A DNA stretch of 64,000 bases from Cellulomonas soli. Its GTDB lineage: Bacteria; Actinomycetota; Actinomycetes; Actinomycetales; Cellulomonadaceae. The stretch covers positions 434,001 through 498,000 of the forward strand of contig NZ_JACBZJ010000001.1 of NCBI RefSeq assembly GCF_013409305.1, in the 5' to 3' direction. Shown in pieces: positions 7,673 through 16,064 of the stretch. Made by a program: the position numbers and the translations under genes. Numbering within the stretch: the first letter of the stretch is position 1; each line of letters opens with the position of its first letter. Under the pieces are notes generated by a model. It did not search any database and was not told the DNA's origin. It saw only the letters and a program-made list of their open reading frames with translations.

Positions 7673-9216
7673 GCGCGACAACGACCAGGAGCGTCGCCGG
7701 CGTGACCTACGCCGCCGCCGACCAGACGTACTTCGACAAGCGGGGCCTGACACGCACGGCCGGGTTCTGGGGCCTGTGGGGCATCGGCATCGCCGCGGTC
7801 ATCTCGGGTGACTTCTCCGGGTGGAACTTCGGCATCGGCGAGGCCGGCTGGGGCGGGTTCATGGTCGCGACCGTGCTGGTCACGATCATGTACTTCGGGA
7901 TGCTCTTCTCGATCGGCGAGATGTCGGCCGCGATGCCGCACACGGGCGGCGCGTACTCCTTCGCGCGGGCGGCGATGGGCCCGTGGGGCGGGTTCGTGAC
8001 GGGCCTGGCCGAGACGGTCGAGTACGTGATGACGACCGCCGTCGTCGTCTACTTCTCGGGGCAGTACGCCGACTCGATCACCTCCGAGCTGTTCGGGGTG
8101 TCCCTGCCGGCATGGGCGTGGTGGCTGATCATCTACGGCGTCTTCCTCGCGCTGAACACGGCCGGGGCGGAGATCTCGTTCAAGTTCGCGTTCGTCGTCT
8201 CGCTGATCTCGATCGCGGTGCTCGTGGTCTTCGCCGTGATGGCCCTGGCCTCGTCCTCGCTCGACCTGGGCTCGCTCTTCGACATCGAGCCCGACCCGGG
8301 CCAGAGCACCTTCCTGCCGCACGGGTACGGGGCGATCTTCTTCGCGCTGCCGTTCGCGATGTGGCTCTTCCTGGGCATCGAGGAGCTGCCGCTGGCTGCC
8401 GAGGAGGCGCACACCCCCGCCAAGGACATCCCCCGGGCCGGCTTCTGGGGCATGGTCACGCTCGTCGTCACCGCCGCGGTCGTCGTCGTGCTCAACCCGG
8501 CGCTGACCGGGTCGGCCGCGCTGGCCGGCTCCGGCGAGCCCCTGCTCGACGGCTTCCGCGCGATGCTGCCCAGCGGCAACCTCGCCGCGGTCCTGTCCGC
8601 GTTCGCCCTGATCGGGCTGCTCGCCTCCACGCAGGGGATCATGTTCGCCTACGGCCGCAACATCTACTCGCTGTCGCGTGCCGGGTACTACCCGACCGCG
8701 CTGTCGCTCACGGGGGCCCGCAAGACGCCGTGGGTGGCGCTGCTCGTGGGTGCCGCGGTCGGCTTCGGCGCCCTCGCGCTCGTGGACTACGGCGTGGCCT
8801 CGGCCGGCTCGATCGTGCTGAACATCGCCGTGTGGGGCGCGGTGATCGCGTACCTGCTGCAGATGGCCTCGTTCGTGCTGCTGCGCCGCCGGTTCCCGCA
8901 GGCCGCGCGCCCGTACCGCAGCCCTGTGGGGGTGCCCGGGGCGGTCGTGGCCGGGCTGCTCGCACTCGCGATCTTCGTGGCGGTGATGCTCAACCCGGAC
9001 TACCGCTCGGCGATCATCGCGATCGGCGTGGTGTTCGCGGTGGCGCTCGCGGCGTTCGCCCTGTGGGGCCGCTCACGGCTGGTCCTCTCGCCCGAGGAGG
9101 AGTACGCGATGTCGGGGGGGCTCAGCGCACCGACCGTCGCGGAGCTCTCACCGGTGGACGACCTCGCCGCACCCGGAGCGCCGCTGGAGGACGAGGGCGA
9201 GCTGGTCTCCTCCTGA
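7669..9216 (+). CDS. APC-family permease of the ethanolamine permease type
   Basis: Integral membrane transporter of 515 residues with about twelve hydrophobic segments. It starts at the ATG overlapping the GntR stop, with a strong GAGGAGG at 7656-7662. Features of the ethanolamine/amino-acid APC branch include VISGDFSGWNFG near residue 45, IGEMSAAMPHTGGAYSFARA in the second helix pair and FLGIEELPLAAEEAHTPAKD near residue 230. The acidic, Ser/Pro-rich C-terminal tail is cytoplasmic. It is the last gene of the phospho-lyase/GntR operon and is followed by a hairpin terminator. The likely cargo is ethanolamine, from family resemblance and from the kinase/phospho-lyase neighbours; another amino alcohol or amino acid cannot be excluded. 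Confidence 0.78.
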   Translation: MSATTTRSVAGVTYAAADQTYFDKRGLTRTAGFWGLWGIGIAAVISGDFSGWNFGIGEAGWGGFMVATVLVTIMYFGMLFSIGEMSAAMPHTGGAYSFARAAMGPWGGFVTGLAETVEYVMTTAVVVYFSGQYADSITSELFGVSLPAWAWWLIIYGVFLALNTAGAEISFKFAFVVSLISIAVLVVFAVMALASSSLDLGSLFDIEPDPGQSTFLPHGYGAIFFALPFAMWLFLGIEELPLAAEEAHTPAKDIPRAGFWGMVTLVVTAAVVVVLNPALTGSAALAGSGEPLLDGFRAMLPSGNLAAVLSAFALIGLLASTQGIMFAYGRNIYSLSRAGYYPTALSLTGARKTPWVALLVGAAVGFGALALVDYGVASAGSIVLNIAVWGAVIAYLLQMASFVLLRRRFPQAARPYRSPVGVPGAVVAGLLALAIFVAVMLNPDYRSAIIAIGVVFAVALAAFALWGRSRLVLSPEEEYAMSGGLSAPTVAELSPVDDLAAPGAPLEDEGELVSS

Positions 9217-9221
9217 GCGCA

Positions 9222-9260
9222 GCTCCCGGGGCGCCGCGCCTGCTGCGGCGCCTCTGGAGC
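9222..9260 (+). terminator. Hairpin terminator after the permease
   Basis: Perfect 8-bp core, GGCGCCGC (9230-9237) and GCGGCGCC (9245-9252), with a 7-nt loop. An outer arm extends the stem to 9222-9260 with one mismatch. It lies between the plus-strand permease and the convergent nitroreductase gene, so it can serve both strands. No T-tract follows, as is usual in actinobacteria. Confidence 0.7.
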
Positions 9261-9301
9261 CCCGTCCCCGGCGCCTCCTGTCGCTCCGGACCCCGTCCGG
9301 G

Positions 9302-10600
9302 TCAGGCGACGAGGACGTCGTCGAGCTCCCGACGCGGGCTCGTGCCGCCGGTGCGAGCCGGGTACCCGATCCGCAGGGTGAGCAGGCCGCGGGTGCGCCC
9401 GTCGGGCACGAGCTCCTCCCACCGGCGGGCCAGGTCATCAGCCGTCGCCCGGTCACCGGCCGTGCCGTACGCGACGGCGTCGAGGTACTCGGTGACCTGG
9501 TTCATCGGCTGGGCGGCCAGCCCCGCGGCCGTGCACTCCAGGAGCAGGCGCTGCAGGACCGCTCCCCCGGCCACCTGTTGCACCGGGTCGGTCACGTCGT
9601 CGACGACGAGCACCGCGTAGGCCGCGGCCGTGGCCGTGTGCACGTCCCGCGTGCGACGGAGCCAGAACTCGTCGCCCGACCGACGCGAGGAGGCCGGGAG
9701 CACCTTCGCAGCGAAGGCGGTGCCGGCGTCGAGCCCCTGGCAGTCGAGCGTGAGGCCGTCCCGGTGCGCGTCGAGCTGCGAACGGTCGCCGCGGAACCAG
9801 GAGAACGCCTCGACCGACATCGCCTCGTCGGCCACGACGGCGGCCGTCGCGTCCACGACGAGCGCCCCGAGCGCGTCCCGCTCCTGCGGCTCGTGCAGCC
9901 ACAGCACCCGCACGCCGTCCTGCTCCGAGCGCGCAGCCAGGTCGGCCAGGACGTCTGCGCCCACGGCCTCGTCGGTGAACGCCCCACGGGCGGTGTGCCG
10001 CTGCGGCAGGACGGCCGCGAGCGCGGCGTCCCCTGCGGTGTCCGACCCCTCCGTGCCCGACTGCCCGAGCACGACCCGCGCGGCGGGACCGTGGGTGCCG
10101 TCGGGAAGATAGGCGGCGTGTGCGCCGACCTCGCGGCCGGCGGCCGCGACGAGCATGTTCGTCACGGCGCACCCGATGCCGGCGAGGTGCTCGCGGCCGG
10201 AGGCGTCGTTGACGGGCATCGTCCGGTCGGGGTCGGCATGCACGTCGATGGTCACCGTCGCACCGCCCGCGTCGGACGTCACCACGAACGTCCACGGCTG
10301 GGTGTTGTGCGGGTTGGCCGCGAGCACCCCGGCGGCCACCACGTGCCGCCCGAGGTCGTCGATGGCGTCCCACCCGGACCACAGCTCGTACGGCGCGCCC
10401 GAGCCGACCGAGAACGCCCCGTTGAGCCCGCCGCGCACGAGCGTGCCGAGCGACGCCGCGGCGACCAGCCCGCCGAGGCCGAGCGCGCCCCAGCGCAGCA
10501 CGGTCCGCCGGGTGGGCCCGGTCGCGTCCGGGGTCTCGCCCGACGTCTGGTCGTCCGGGACGTCCGGGACGTCCGGGGTGGTGGGCGTGCCGCCGGTCAT
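9302..10600 (-). CDS. Acg-family nitroreductase-like protein with N-terminal twin-arginine-like segment
   Basis: FMN-binding nitroreductase fold of 432 residues. NPHNTQPWTF near residue 95 is the hallmark of the Acg family (Mycobacterium tuberculosis Rv2032/Rv3131), as is the double-length two-repeat layout. After a Pro/Asp-rich leader, residues 30-55 read RRTVLRWGALGLGGLVAAAS. This looks like a twin-arginine signal or membrane anchor, so the protein may act on the outer face of the membrane. The ATG overlaps the stop of the upstream TetR gene (ATGA), which makes an autoregulated two-gene operon. Acg proteins are proposed to sequester flavin or to respond to hypoxic or nitrosative stress. Catalytic activity is uncertain. 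Confidence 0.78.
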   Translation of the reverse strand: MTGGTPTTPDVPDVPDDQTSGETPDATGPTRRTVLRWGALGLGGLVAAASLGTLVRGGLNGAFSVGSGAPYELWSGWDAIDDLGRHVVAAGVLAANPHNTQPWTFVVTSDAGGATVTIDVHADPDRTMPVNDASGREHLAGIGCAVTNMLVAAAGREVGAHAAYLPDGTHGPAARVVLGQSGTEGSDTAGDAALAAVLPQRHTARGAFTDEAVGADVLADLAARSEQDGVRVLWLHEPQERDALGALVVDATAAVVADEAMSVEAFSWFRGDRSQLDAHRDGLTLDCQGLDAGTAFAAKVLPASSRRSGDEFWLRRTRDVHTATAAAYAVLVVDDVTDPVQQVAGGAVLQRLLLECTAAGLAAQPMNQVTEYLDAVAYGTAGDRATADDLARRWEELVPDGRTRGLLTLRIGYPARTGGTSPRRELDDVLVA

Positions 10601-11286
10601 CGCGCGGCCTCCTGGTCGGTGAGCGCGGGCTGCTGCACGGCGGCGTCGGGCAGAGCGAGGGCGGCACGGCCACGCGCGGTCAGGTGGCCGAGCAGCGGCC
10701 CGGCCAGCACCTCGGCGGCCCGGGGGTCCTGCCCGTCCGGGGCGATCGCCTCGAGCAACCCCGGTCCGAGCTCGGCCAGCACCCAGCCGCCCACGACGAG
10801 GTCGCCCGTGGTCAGGGGCGGGTGCGCGGGACGGACGAGCCCGGCCTCGACGAGCGTGTCGACGGCACGGGTGAGGGTGGCCACGCGCGTGCGGTAGCCG
10901 GTGCGGTACGTCTGGGCGACCTCGGGATCGCTGCGCAGCAGGAAGACCAGCTCGCGGGCGAGCGGGCCGTGCCGGCGGTTCACCGCCGGCTGTCCACCGA
11001 GCACGGCTGCGACCGCGCGCAGGACCGCGACGGGGTCGCCGGAGCCCAGGTCGTCGGGGAAGACCGACTCCTCCTGCCACCGTTCGACCAGGGCGCGCAG
11101 GATCGCCGGCTTGCCGGAGAACCAGTAGTAGAGGTTCCCCGGGCTGATCCCGGCGCGCTCGGCGACGTGGTTGGTCGACACCGGGCCGATGCCACGTTCG
11201 TCGAACAGGGCCAGGGCGGCGTCGAGGATCTCCTCGCGCCGCCGGGTGCGGGTGGCGGGTGCGCCGTCGCGTCGGGTGCCGGTCAT
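10597..11286 (-). CDS. TetR-family repressor
   Basis: One-component repressor of 229 residues. The N-terminal helix-turn-helix includes REEILDAALALFDERG and VAERAGISPGNLYYWF (residues about 18-60). The C-terminal ligand-binding region is alpha-helical and not assignable to a known ligand class. It is the first gene of an operon with the Acg-type nitroreductase (ATGA overlap). A perfect inverted repeat sits 3 bp upstream of the start (11290-11309), so autoregulation and control of the nitroreductase are very likely. Confidence 0.88.
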   Translation of the reverse strand: MTGTRRDGAPATRTRRREEILDAALALFDERGIGPVSTNHVAERAGISPGNLYYWFSGKPAILRALVERWQEESVFPDDLGSGDPVAVLRAVAAVLGGQPAVNRRHGPLARELVFLLRSDPEVAQTYRTGYRTRVATLTRAVDTLVEAGLVRPAHPPLTTGDLVVGGWVLAELGPGLLEAIAPDGQDPRAAEVLAGPLLGHLTARGRAALALPDAAVQQPALTDQEAAR

Positions 11287-11289
11287 GCA

Positions 11290-11309
11290 ACTAGAGTAAA
11301 TGCTCTAGT
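11290..11309 (-). promoter_or_regulatory. Palindromic TetR operator
   Basis: ACTAGAG-TAAATG-CTCTAGT: perfect 7-bp arms around a 6-bp centre, strikingly AT-rich for this genome, immediately upstream of the TetR ATG at 11286. Position and symmetry fit a TetR dimer site overlapping the transcription start. No second copy was noticed elsewhere in the window. Confidence 0.75.
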
Positions 11310-11344
11310 CAAGCCCGGCCACCCTCCGCGCCTTGCCCGGCCCG

Positions 11345-12169
11345 CTACTCCTGACAGCCCGTGCAGAAGTAGACGCCGCCGCCCAGGTAGGTCTCCTTCA
11401 CGATCCGCCCCCCGCACCGCGGGCACGGCAGCTCGAGCGTCCGCCGGCTCAGCACCGTGCGATACCCGCCCGGCTCCCCCGACAGACCCTTCTCGGTGTC
11501 GCGTCCACCTCCGGCGACCATCGCCGCCAACGTCGAGCGCACGGTGTCGACCAGGTCGGCCCGCGCGGCCGCGTCCAGCGTGGCCACCGCGTGCCGCGGG
11601 TGCAGCCCCGCGTTCCAGCAGATGTCCTGCAGGACACCGTTGCCCAGGCCCGGGATGCGCTGCTGCGTCGCCAGGAACGCCTTCACCGACCCGCGCTCCA
11701 CACCCGGCTGCGCCCACAGCCCGGCCACCCACGCGTCGTCGAACGCCGACGACAGCGGTGACGGGGCGGCCAACGCCGCCGCCAGGAACCGGTTCGGCTC
11801 GTCCGGGCCCACCAGGTGCAGGCCGCCGTACATCTGGACCGTCACCGTCACGACCGACCCGTCGTCCAGGTCGAGCCGCAGCTGGTGCCGCCCCGGCACC
11901 TGGGCGCCCGGGGCGTGCAGCCGCGGATAGGCACCGTCGAACAACGCCAGGCGCTCACCGTCGCCGACGTCCAGGAGCACCAGCCCGCCGTACGCCGCGG
12001 CACCGACCACGACCCGGCCGGTCAGCCGTTCGCCGTACGAACCCGGGTCACCGGAGAAGGAGGCGAACCGGTGCGGGGTCGTCCCCGCCCGCACGTCCAC
12101 GAGCACGCGCCCGCTCAGCGCGGCATCCAGCCCAGCAGCGAAGGTCACGGCCTCAGGAAGCTCGATCAT
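11345..12169 (-). CDS. Fpg/Nei-family DNA glycosylase homologue lacking the N-terminal catalytic proline
   Basis: Base-excision-repair family protein of 274 residues. The ATG at 12169 gives MIELPEAV, whereas active Fpg/Nei enzymes begin M-P-E/G-L-P-E with Pro as the Schiff-base nucleophile after Met removal. Here Ile replaces it while Glu3 is kept. The helix-two-turn-helix region is present (QQRIPGLGNGVLQDICWNAG), as is a C-terminal zinc finger with CPRCGG and FCTGC. A related MIELPEA clade exists in other bacteria, so this is probably a stable variant and not a decayed gene. It could be a DNA-binding protein or a glycosylase with a different nucleophile. The gene lies downstream of gltD on the same strand; they are probably separate units because of the intervening 108 bp. 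Confidence 0.82.
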   Translation of the reverse strand: MIELPEAVTFAAGLDAALSGRVLVDVRAGTTPHRFASFSGDPGSYGERLTGRVVVGAAAYGGLVLLDVGDGERLALFDGAYPRLHAPGAQVPGRHQLRLDLDDGSVVTVTVQMYGGLHLVGPDEPNRFLAAALAAPSPLSSAFDDAWVAGLWAQPGVERGSVKAFLATQQRIPGLGNGVLQDICWNAGLHPRHAVATLDAAARADLVDTVRSTLAAMVAGGGRDTEKGLSGEPGGYRTVLSRRTLELPCPRCGGRIVKETYLGGGVYFCTGCQE

Positions 12170-12226
12170 GGACCCAGCCCACCGCGGCCCGCGGTCACCC
12201 ACCAGGGACGAAGGGACCGGACCGCA

Positions 12227-12301
12227 GTCAGGCGCGCAACGCCGCCCTGCCGTCAGGCGCGCAACGCCGCCCTGCCGTCAGGCGCGCAACGCCGCCGTGC
12301 C
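12227..12301. repeat. Three 25-bp tandem repeats at the gltD 3' end
   Basis: The unit GTCAGGCGCGCAACGCCGCC plus CTGCC occurs at 12227, 12252 and 12277; the last copy has one change (G for C near its end). The copy at 12277 contains the final codons and stop of gltD, so two extra copies of the gene end follow it downstream. The period of 25 does not preserve frame. This looks like replication slippage or a small tandem duplication of the gene terminus. Confidence 0.9.
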
Positions 12302-13750
12302 CGCCCGGATCGGCGAGGGAAGCTCCGTCAGGCCCGACAGGTACGTGTCCACCGACGCGGCCGCGGCACGGCCTTCGGCGATCGCCCACACGATGAGCGA
12401 CTGCCCGCGGCCGGCGTCGCCCGCGACGAACACGCCCGGCACGTCCGTGGCGAAGTCGTCACCGCGGGCCACTGTCCCGCGCGCGGTCGTCGCCACGCCC
12501 AGCTGCTCCAGCAACGGACCCTGCTCGGGGCCGGTGAAGCCCATGGCGAGCAGCACGAGCTGCGCGGGGATCTCCCGCTGCGAACCCTCGACCGGGGTGA
12601 AGCGCCCGTCGACGAGCTCGACCTCGACCAGCTGCAGCGCCCGCACCTGGCCGTCGTCGTCGGCGAGGATCTCCTGGGTGCTGACCGCGTAGACCCGCTC
12701 GCCACCCTCCTCGTGAGCGCTCGCGACGCGGTAGATCATCGGGTAGGTCGGCCACGGCTGCGAGGCCGGACGCTCCTGCGGCGGGCGCGGCATGATCTCC
12801 AGCTGCGTGACCGAGCGGGCCCCCTGCCGGATCGCCGTGCCGACGCAGTCCGCACCGGTGTCGCCGCCGCCGATCACCACGACGTCCTTGTCGGTCGCGA
12901 CGACCTGGTCGACGACCGCCTCGCCCCGCGCGACCTTGTTGGCCGGCACCAGGTACTGCATGGCCTGCAGCACGCCGCCGTGCTCGCGTCCGGGAACCGG
13001 CAGGTCGCGCGGCGTGGTGGAGCCGACCGCGAGCACGACCGCGTCGTAGCGCTCGCGCAGCTGCTGACCGGTGACGTCGGTGCCGACCGCGACACCGTTG
13101 TGGAACCGCGTCCCCTCGGCCTCCATGAGCGCCAGCCGACGGTCGACGTGCCGCTTCTCCATCTTGAACTCGGGGATGCCGTACCGGAGCAGGCCACCCG
13201 GATGGTCCGCCCGCTCGAACACCGCGACGGTGTGCCCGCAGCGCGTCAGCTGCTGCGCCGCGGCGAGCCCGGCGGGCCCGGAACCAACGACGGCGACCGT
13301 CTTGCCGGTCATCCACTGCGGCACCTGCGGCTGCACGAGGCCGCGGTCGAACGCCTCGTCGATGATCGTGACCTCGACGTTCTTGATGGTGATCGGCGGC
13401 TCGTTGATGCCGAGCACGCACGAGGTCTCGCAGGGCGCCGGGCACAGCCGCCCGGTGAACTCCGGGAAGTTGTTCGTCATGTGCAGGCGCTCGATGGCGT
13501 CGGCCCACTGACCGCGCCAGACCAGGTCGTTCCACTCGGGCATGACGTTGCCGAGCGGGCAGCCGTTGTGGCAGAACGGGATCCCGCAGTCCATGCAGCG
13601 GCCGGCCTGGCGGGTGATCATCGCCAGGTCGTCGGGGTTGCCGGCGCGGTGGGCGTGCACCTCGCGCCAGTCCAGGATCCGTACGTCGACGGGTCGGTCC
13701 GCGGGCAGCTCGCGCTGCCGGGTCGTCAGGAACCCTCGGGGGTCTGCCAC
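12278..13750 (-). CDS. gltD: Glutamate synthase small subunit
   Basis: NADPH-dependent glutamate synthase beta subunit, 490 residues, the family's usual length. It passes electrons from NADPH via FAD to the large subunit for glutamine-dependent glutamate synthesis. The GTG at 13750 has a strong AGGAGG 6-8 nt upstream. The N-terminal Fe-S region has CMDCGIPFCHNGCPLGN and CPAPCETSC. The FAD motif is VVGSGPAGLAAAQQL, the NADPH motif is VIGGGDTGADCVG, and GVFVAGDAGRGQSL closes the FAD site. The large subunit gltB, usually directly upstream, is not there: a 226-bp gap and then the glucanase operon lie upstream. Its 3' end is part of a 25-bp tandem repeat. Confidence 0.93.
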   Translation of the reverse strand: MADPRGFLTTRQRELPADRPVDVRILDWREVHAHRAGNPDDLAMITRQAGRCMDCGIPFCHNGCPLGNVMPEWNDLVWRGQWADAIERLHMTNNFPEFTGRLCPAPCETSCVLGINEPPITIKNVEVTIIDEAFDRGLVQPQVPQWMTGKTVAVVGSGPAGLAAAQQLTRCGHTVAVFERADHPGGLLRYGIPEFKMEKRHVDRRLALMEAEGTRFHNGVAVGTDVTGQQLRERYDAVVLAVGSTTPRDLPVPGREHGGVLQAMQYLVPANKVARGEAVVDQVVATDKDVVVIGGGDTGADCVGTAIRQGARSVTQLEIMPRPPQERPASQPWPTYPMIYRVASAHEEGGERVYAVSTQEILADDDGQVRALQLVEVELVDGRFTPVEGSQREIPAQLVLLAMGFTGPEQGPLLEQLGVATTARGTVARGDDFATDVPGVFVAGDAGRGQSLIVWAIAEGRAAAASVDTYLSGLTELPSPIRAGTAALRA

Positions 13751-13976
13751 GTCGCCGCCTCCTCCTGCCGGGCACCTCGCCCGTCCGTGCGCCGAGCGAC
13801 CGGGCCCGACCAGGACGCAGGCTACGGGGGCAGGTCCTGATCGGCCCAGCCGAAGGTCCCGGAACCGGGCACCGCTCGCCGCGCCGACGGCGTCGTCGCA
13901 GGTCAGAAGGGGTGAGGGGCCGCCGCGGGCGGGCACGTCCGCTGCCCGGTGCGTGAGACCGCGCCCTTCGGGGAGC

Positions 13977-16064
13977 TCACCCCGCGCGGGCCGGCGGCGC
14001 CGCGAGCCAGGCCTGCAGGTAGGTGCGCGAGTCCGCGTCGTCGATCGCGTCGTCGGGCAGGTCGGCAGCAGCCAGGGCCGCCGCCTGCGGGTCGACGAGC
14101 GCCAGGTATATCACGAGGTAGTCCCCGAACTGCACGTCGAACCCCGTCGGCGTCGCCTCGGCGACCGCGGCACGCACCTGGTCGGCGTCGGCCGCGAGCA
14201 GGCCGTCGACCGCGGGCATCGGCAGCAGCTGGATGCCCAGCATCGCCGAGGGCTCCGCGCTGAACCACGTCGCGTAGTCCCGCTTGGCGCCCCAGGACAG
14301 TGCCATCACCCGGTGCTCGAACCCCTGGGACGTGAGCCAGGACAGGTCGGGTTCGGTCCAGTACGCCCGCGCGCTGAACGCCTCGAGCGAGAGCAGCCAG
14401 GCGGCCTGCGTCCCCAGGTCGTCCTGCCCGCTCGCGCGCGCCCACAGACCCAGACCGTTCCAGGCGGAGGTTGCCTCCGCGGTCGACTCCTGGTTGTTCC
14501 CGTCGGCGAAGGGTGCGGTGCCCGAGGCCCACGAGTGCCCGCGGTAGACGTCCACGACCCGCAGCGCCGGGAACCACGCGGAGGCCTGTCCTGCCGCGAT
14601 GTCGAGGGCGAGCAGGTCCATCACGGGTGCCAGGTCGTCGGCCAGCGCCGGGTCGTCGGCGGCCATGAGGCCCGCGGCGCCGAGCAGATACCCGTAGTGG
14701 AAGTGGTGGTCGTTGAACAGCTCGGAGCCGAACGACGGTGTCAGACCGACGACCCCACGGGCGGCCTCGTCGTAGACGAAGCAGCGGGCGTCGCGCCGGG
14801 AGCAGCCGTCGGGCTCGGCCCACTCGCGCAGCGCGGCCTCCACCCGGTCGGCCAGCGAGGCCACCACGTCGTCGGCCCCGAGCGCGCGGCCGAGCGTGAC
14901 CAGCATCGCCGAGCGGTAGAGGGCCTTGCCGCCGAAGTAGGTGTCGGACGGGTAGGCACCCGTCGCGGCGACATCGGTGCGCAGCTGGTCCACGAGGGCG
15001 GCCCGGGTCGACCCGTCGACCCCGGCGACGTCGGGCGCCGCGGTCGGGGTGAGCGCCGGCACGCGGGTCACCAGGTCCGGCCCCGGGCAGAGCGTGAGGG
15101 TGCCGTACACGCTCGGATAGGTGCCCAGGTCGCAGCCACCGGTCGGCATGGCGCCTGCGGCGACGTGGTGCGGCATGGCGGCGAGCACGGTCGGCGTCCC
15201 GTCGGCGGTCGCGTAGCGCAGCGTCGTGCGGGCGACGCCGTCGCCCACGCCGTAGGTCACGGCCGTGCTCGTCACCGGGTCGGCGGCGGCTGCCGCGAGC
15301 ACCGCGAGCGCCTCGGTGCCGGCGTCGTCGGGCAGCGGGTACACGGTGGCGCGCCCCCCGGCCTCGAGCGTGACCCGACGACCGTCGAGCTCCCCCGTGG
15401 TCACCAGCGCCCAGGTGCGGCCGGCGACCTCGACCGTCGCCGGGTCCTGCGCGGTGCCCGCACCGTCGGCGAACGCGACGTCGGTCGTGAGGGTCAGACC
15501 CTGCTCGGCCGTGAACGCCACGAACGGCGAGCCCTCGGCGATCACGAGCCGCCCGAGCGGCGTGCCGGACGCATCGAGCTGGTCGATCGTCACCGACGCG
15601 GTGTCGTAGGCGCTCACGCGCGCCGAGCGGGCACCGGCGTCCATCGTCACCGCCGGCACGTGCGGGCCGACGACCGCGGCCGCGGACACGACCGGGTCGG
15701 GGAGCCCGACCGACCAGCCGCCGTCCGCGAGCGCGAACGAGACGGGCAGCGCGAACACCGGCTCGGGGTCCTGACCGAAGACCAGCCCGCTGAACCACCG
15801 GTTCGTCGGTGGGACCAGGCCGTCGGCGAGCCGCGCCGGGCCGAGGTCGCCCGGCGAGCCGTGGTCGACCGCGGCCACGAGCGTCTCGGCATCCAGGTCG
15901 GGCGGGTCCGCGTCCGGCGGGTCGCCCGACCCGAGGCCGACCACGCCGGATCCCGGGTCGCCCGGGTCCCCGCCGGTCACGCCGGGGAGGGCCAGCGCGG
16001 CGACCGCGGCACCGCTCACGAGCACCGCCGCCGCGCCGCACGCGACCAGCAGGCCGCGCCTCAT
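13977..16064 (-). CDS. GH81 endo-beta-1,3-glucanase
   Basis: Predicted exported glycoside hydrolase family 81 enzyme, 695 residues. The chosen ATG at 16064 overlaps the stop of the upstream gene (ATGA); a GTG at 16073 is the alternative. A signal peptide or anchor covers about residues 3-28 (RRGLLVACGAAAVLVSGAAV), followed by a Gly/Pro/Asp-rich spacer. PPTNRWFSGLVFG marks the N-terminal GH81 domain. The catalytic region GHSWASG and GNNQESTAEATSAWNG near residue 520 carries the family's acid residues. It is the third gene of an operon with a processive glycosyltransferase and a membrane-fusion-like protein. Co-expression with a synthase suggests editing or release of a beta-1,3-glucan, much as GH8 enzymes accompany cellulose synthases, in addition to possible nutritional use. 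Confidence 0.85.
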   Translation of the reverse strand: MRRGLLVACGAAAVLVSGAAVAALALPGVTGGDPGDPGSGVVGLGSGDPPDADPPDLDAETLVAAVDHGSPGDLGPARLADGLVPPTNRWFSGLVFGQDPEPVFALPVSFALADGGWSVGLPDPVVSAAAVVGPHVPAVTMDAGARSARVSAYDTASVTIDQLDASGTPLGRLVIAEGSPFVAFTAEQGLTLTTDVAFADGAGTAQDPATVEVAGRTWALVTTGELDGRRVTLEAGGRATVYPLPDDAGTEALAVLAAAAADPVTSTAVTYGVGDGVARTTLRYATADGTPTVLAAMPHHVAAGAMPTGGCDLGTYPSVYGTLTLCPGPDLVTRVPALTPTAAPDVAGVDGSTRAALVDQLRTDVAATGAYPSDTYFGGKALYRSAMLVTLGRALGADDVVASLADRVEAALREWAEPDGCSRRDARCFVYDEAARGVVGLTPSFGSELFNDHHFHYGYLLGAAGLMAADDPALADDLAPVMDLLALDIAAGQASAWFPALRVVDVYRGHSWASGTAPFADGNNQESTAEATSAWNGLGLWARASGQDDLGTQAAWLLSLEAFSARAYWTEPDLSWLTSQGFEHRVMALSWGAKRDYATWFSAEPSAMLGIQLLPMPAVDGLLAADADQVRAAVAEATPTGFDVQFGDYLVIYLALVDPQAAALAAADLPDDAIDDADSRTYLQAWLAAPPARAG

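Noticed and set aside
12227..12301. CRISPR-like array
   Set aside because: The three 25-bp units are directly adjacent with no spacers, and no cas genes are present.
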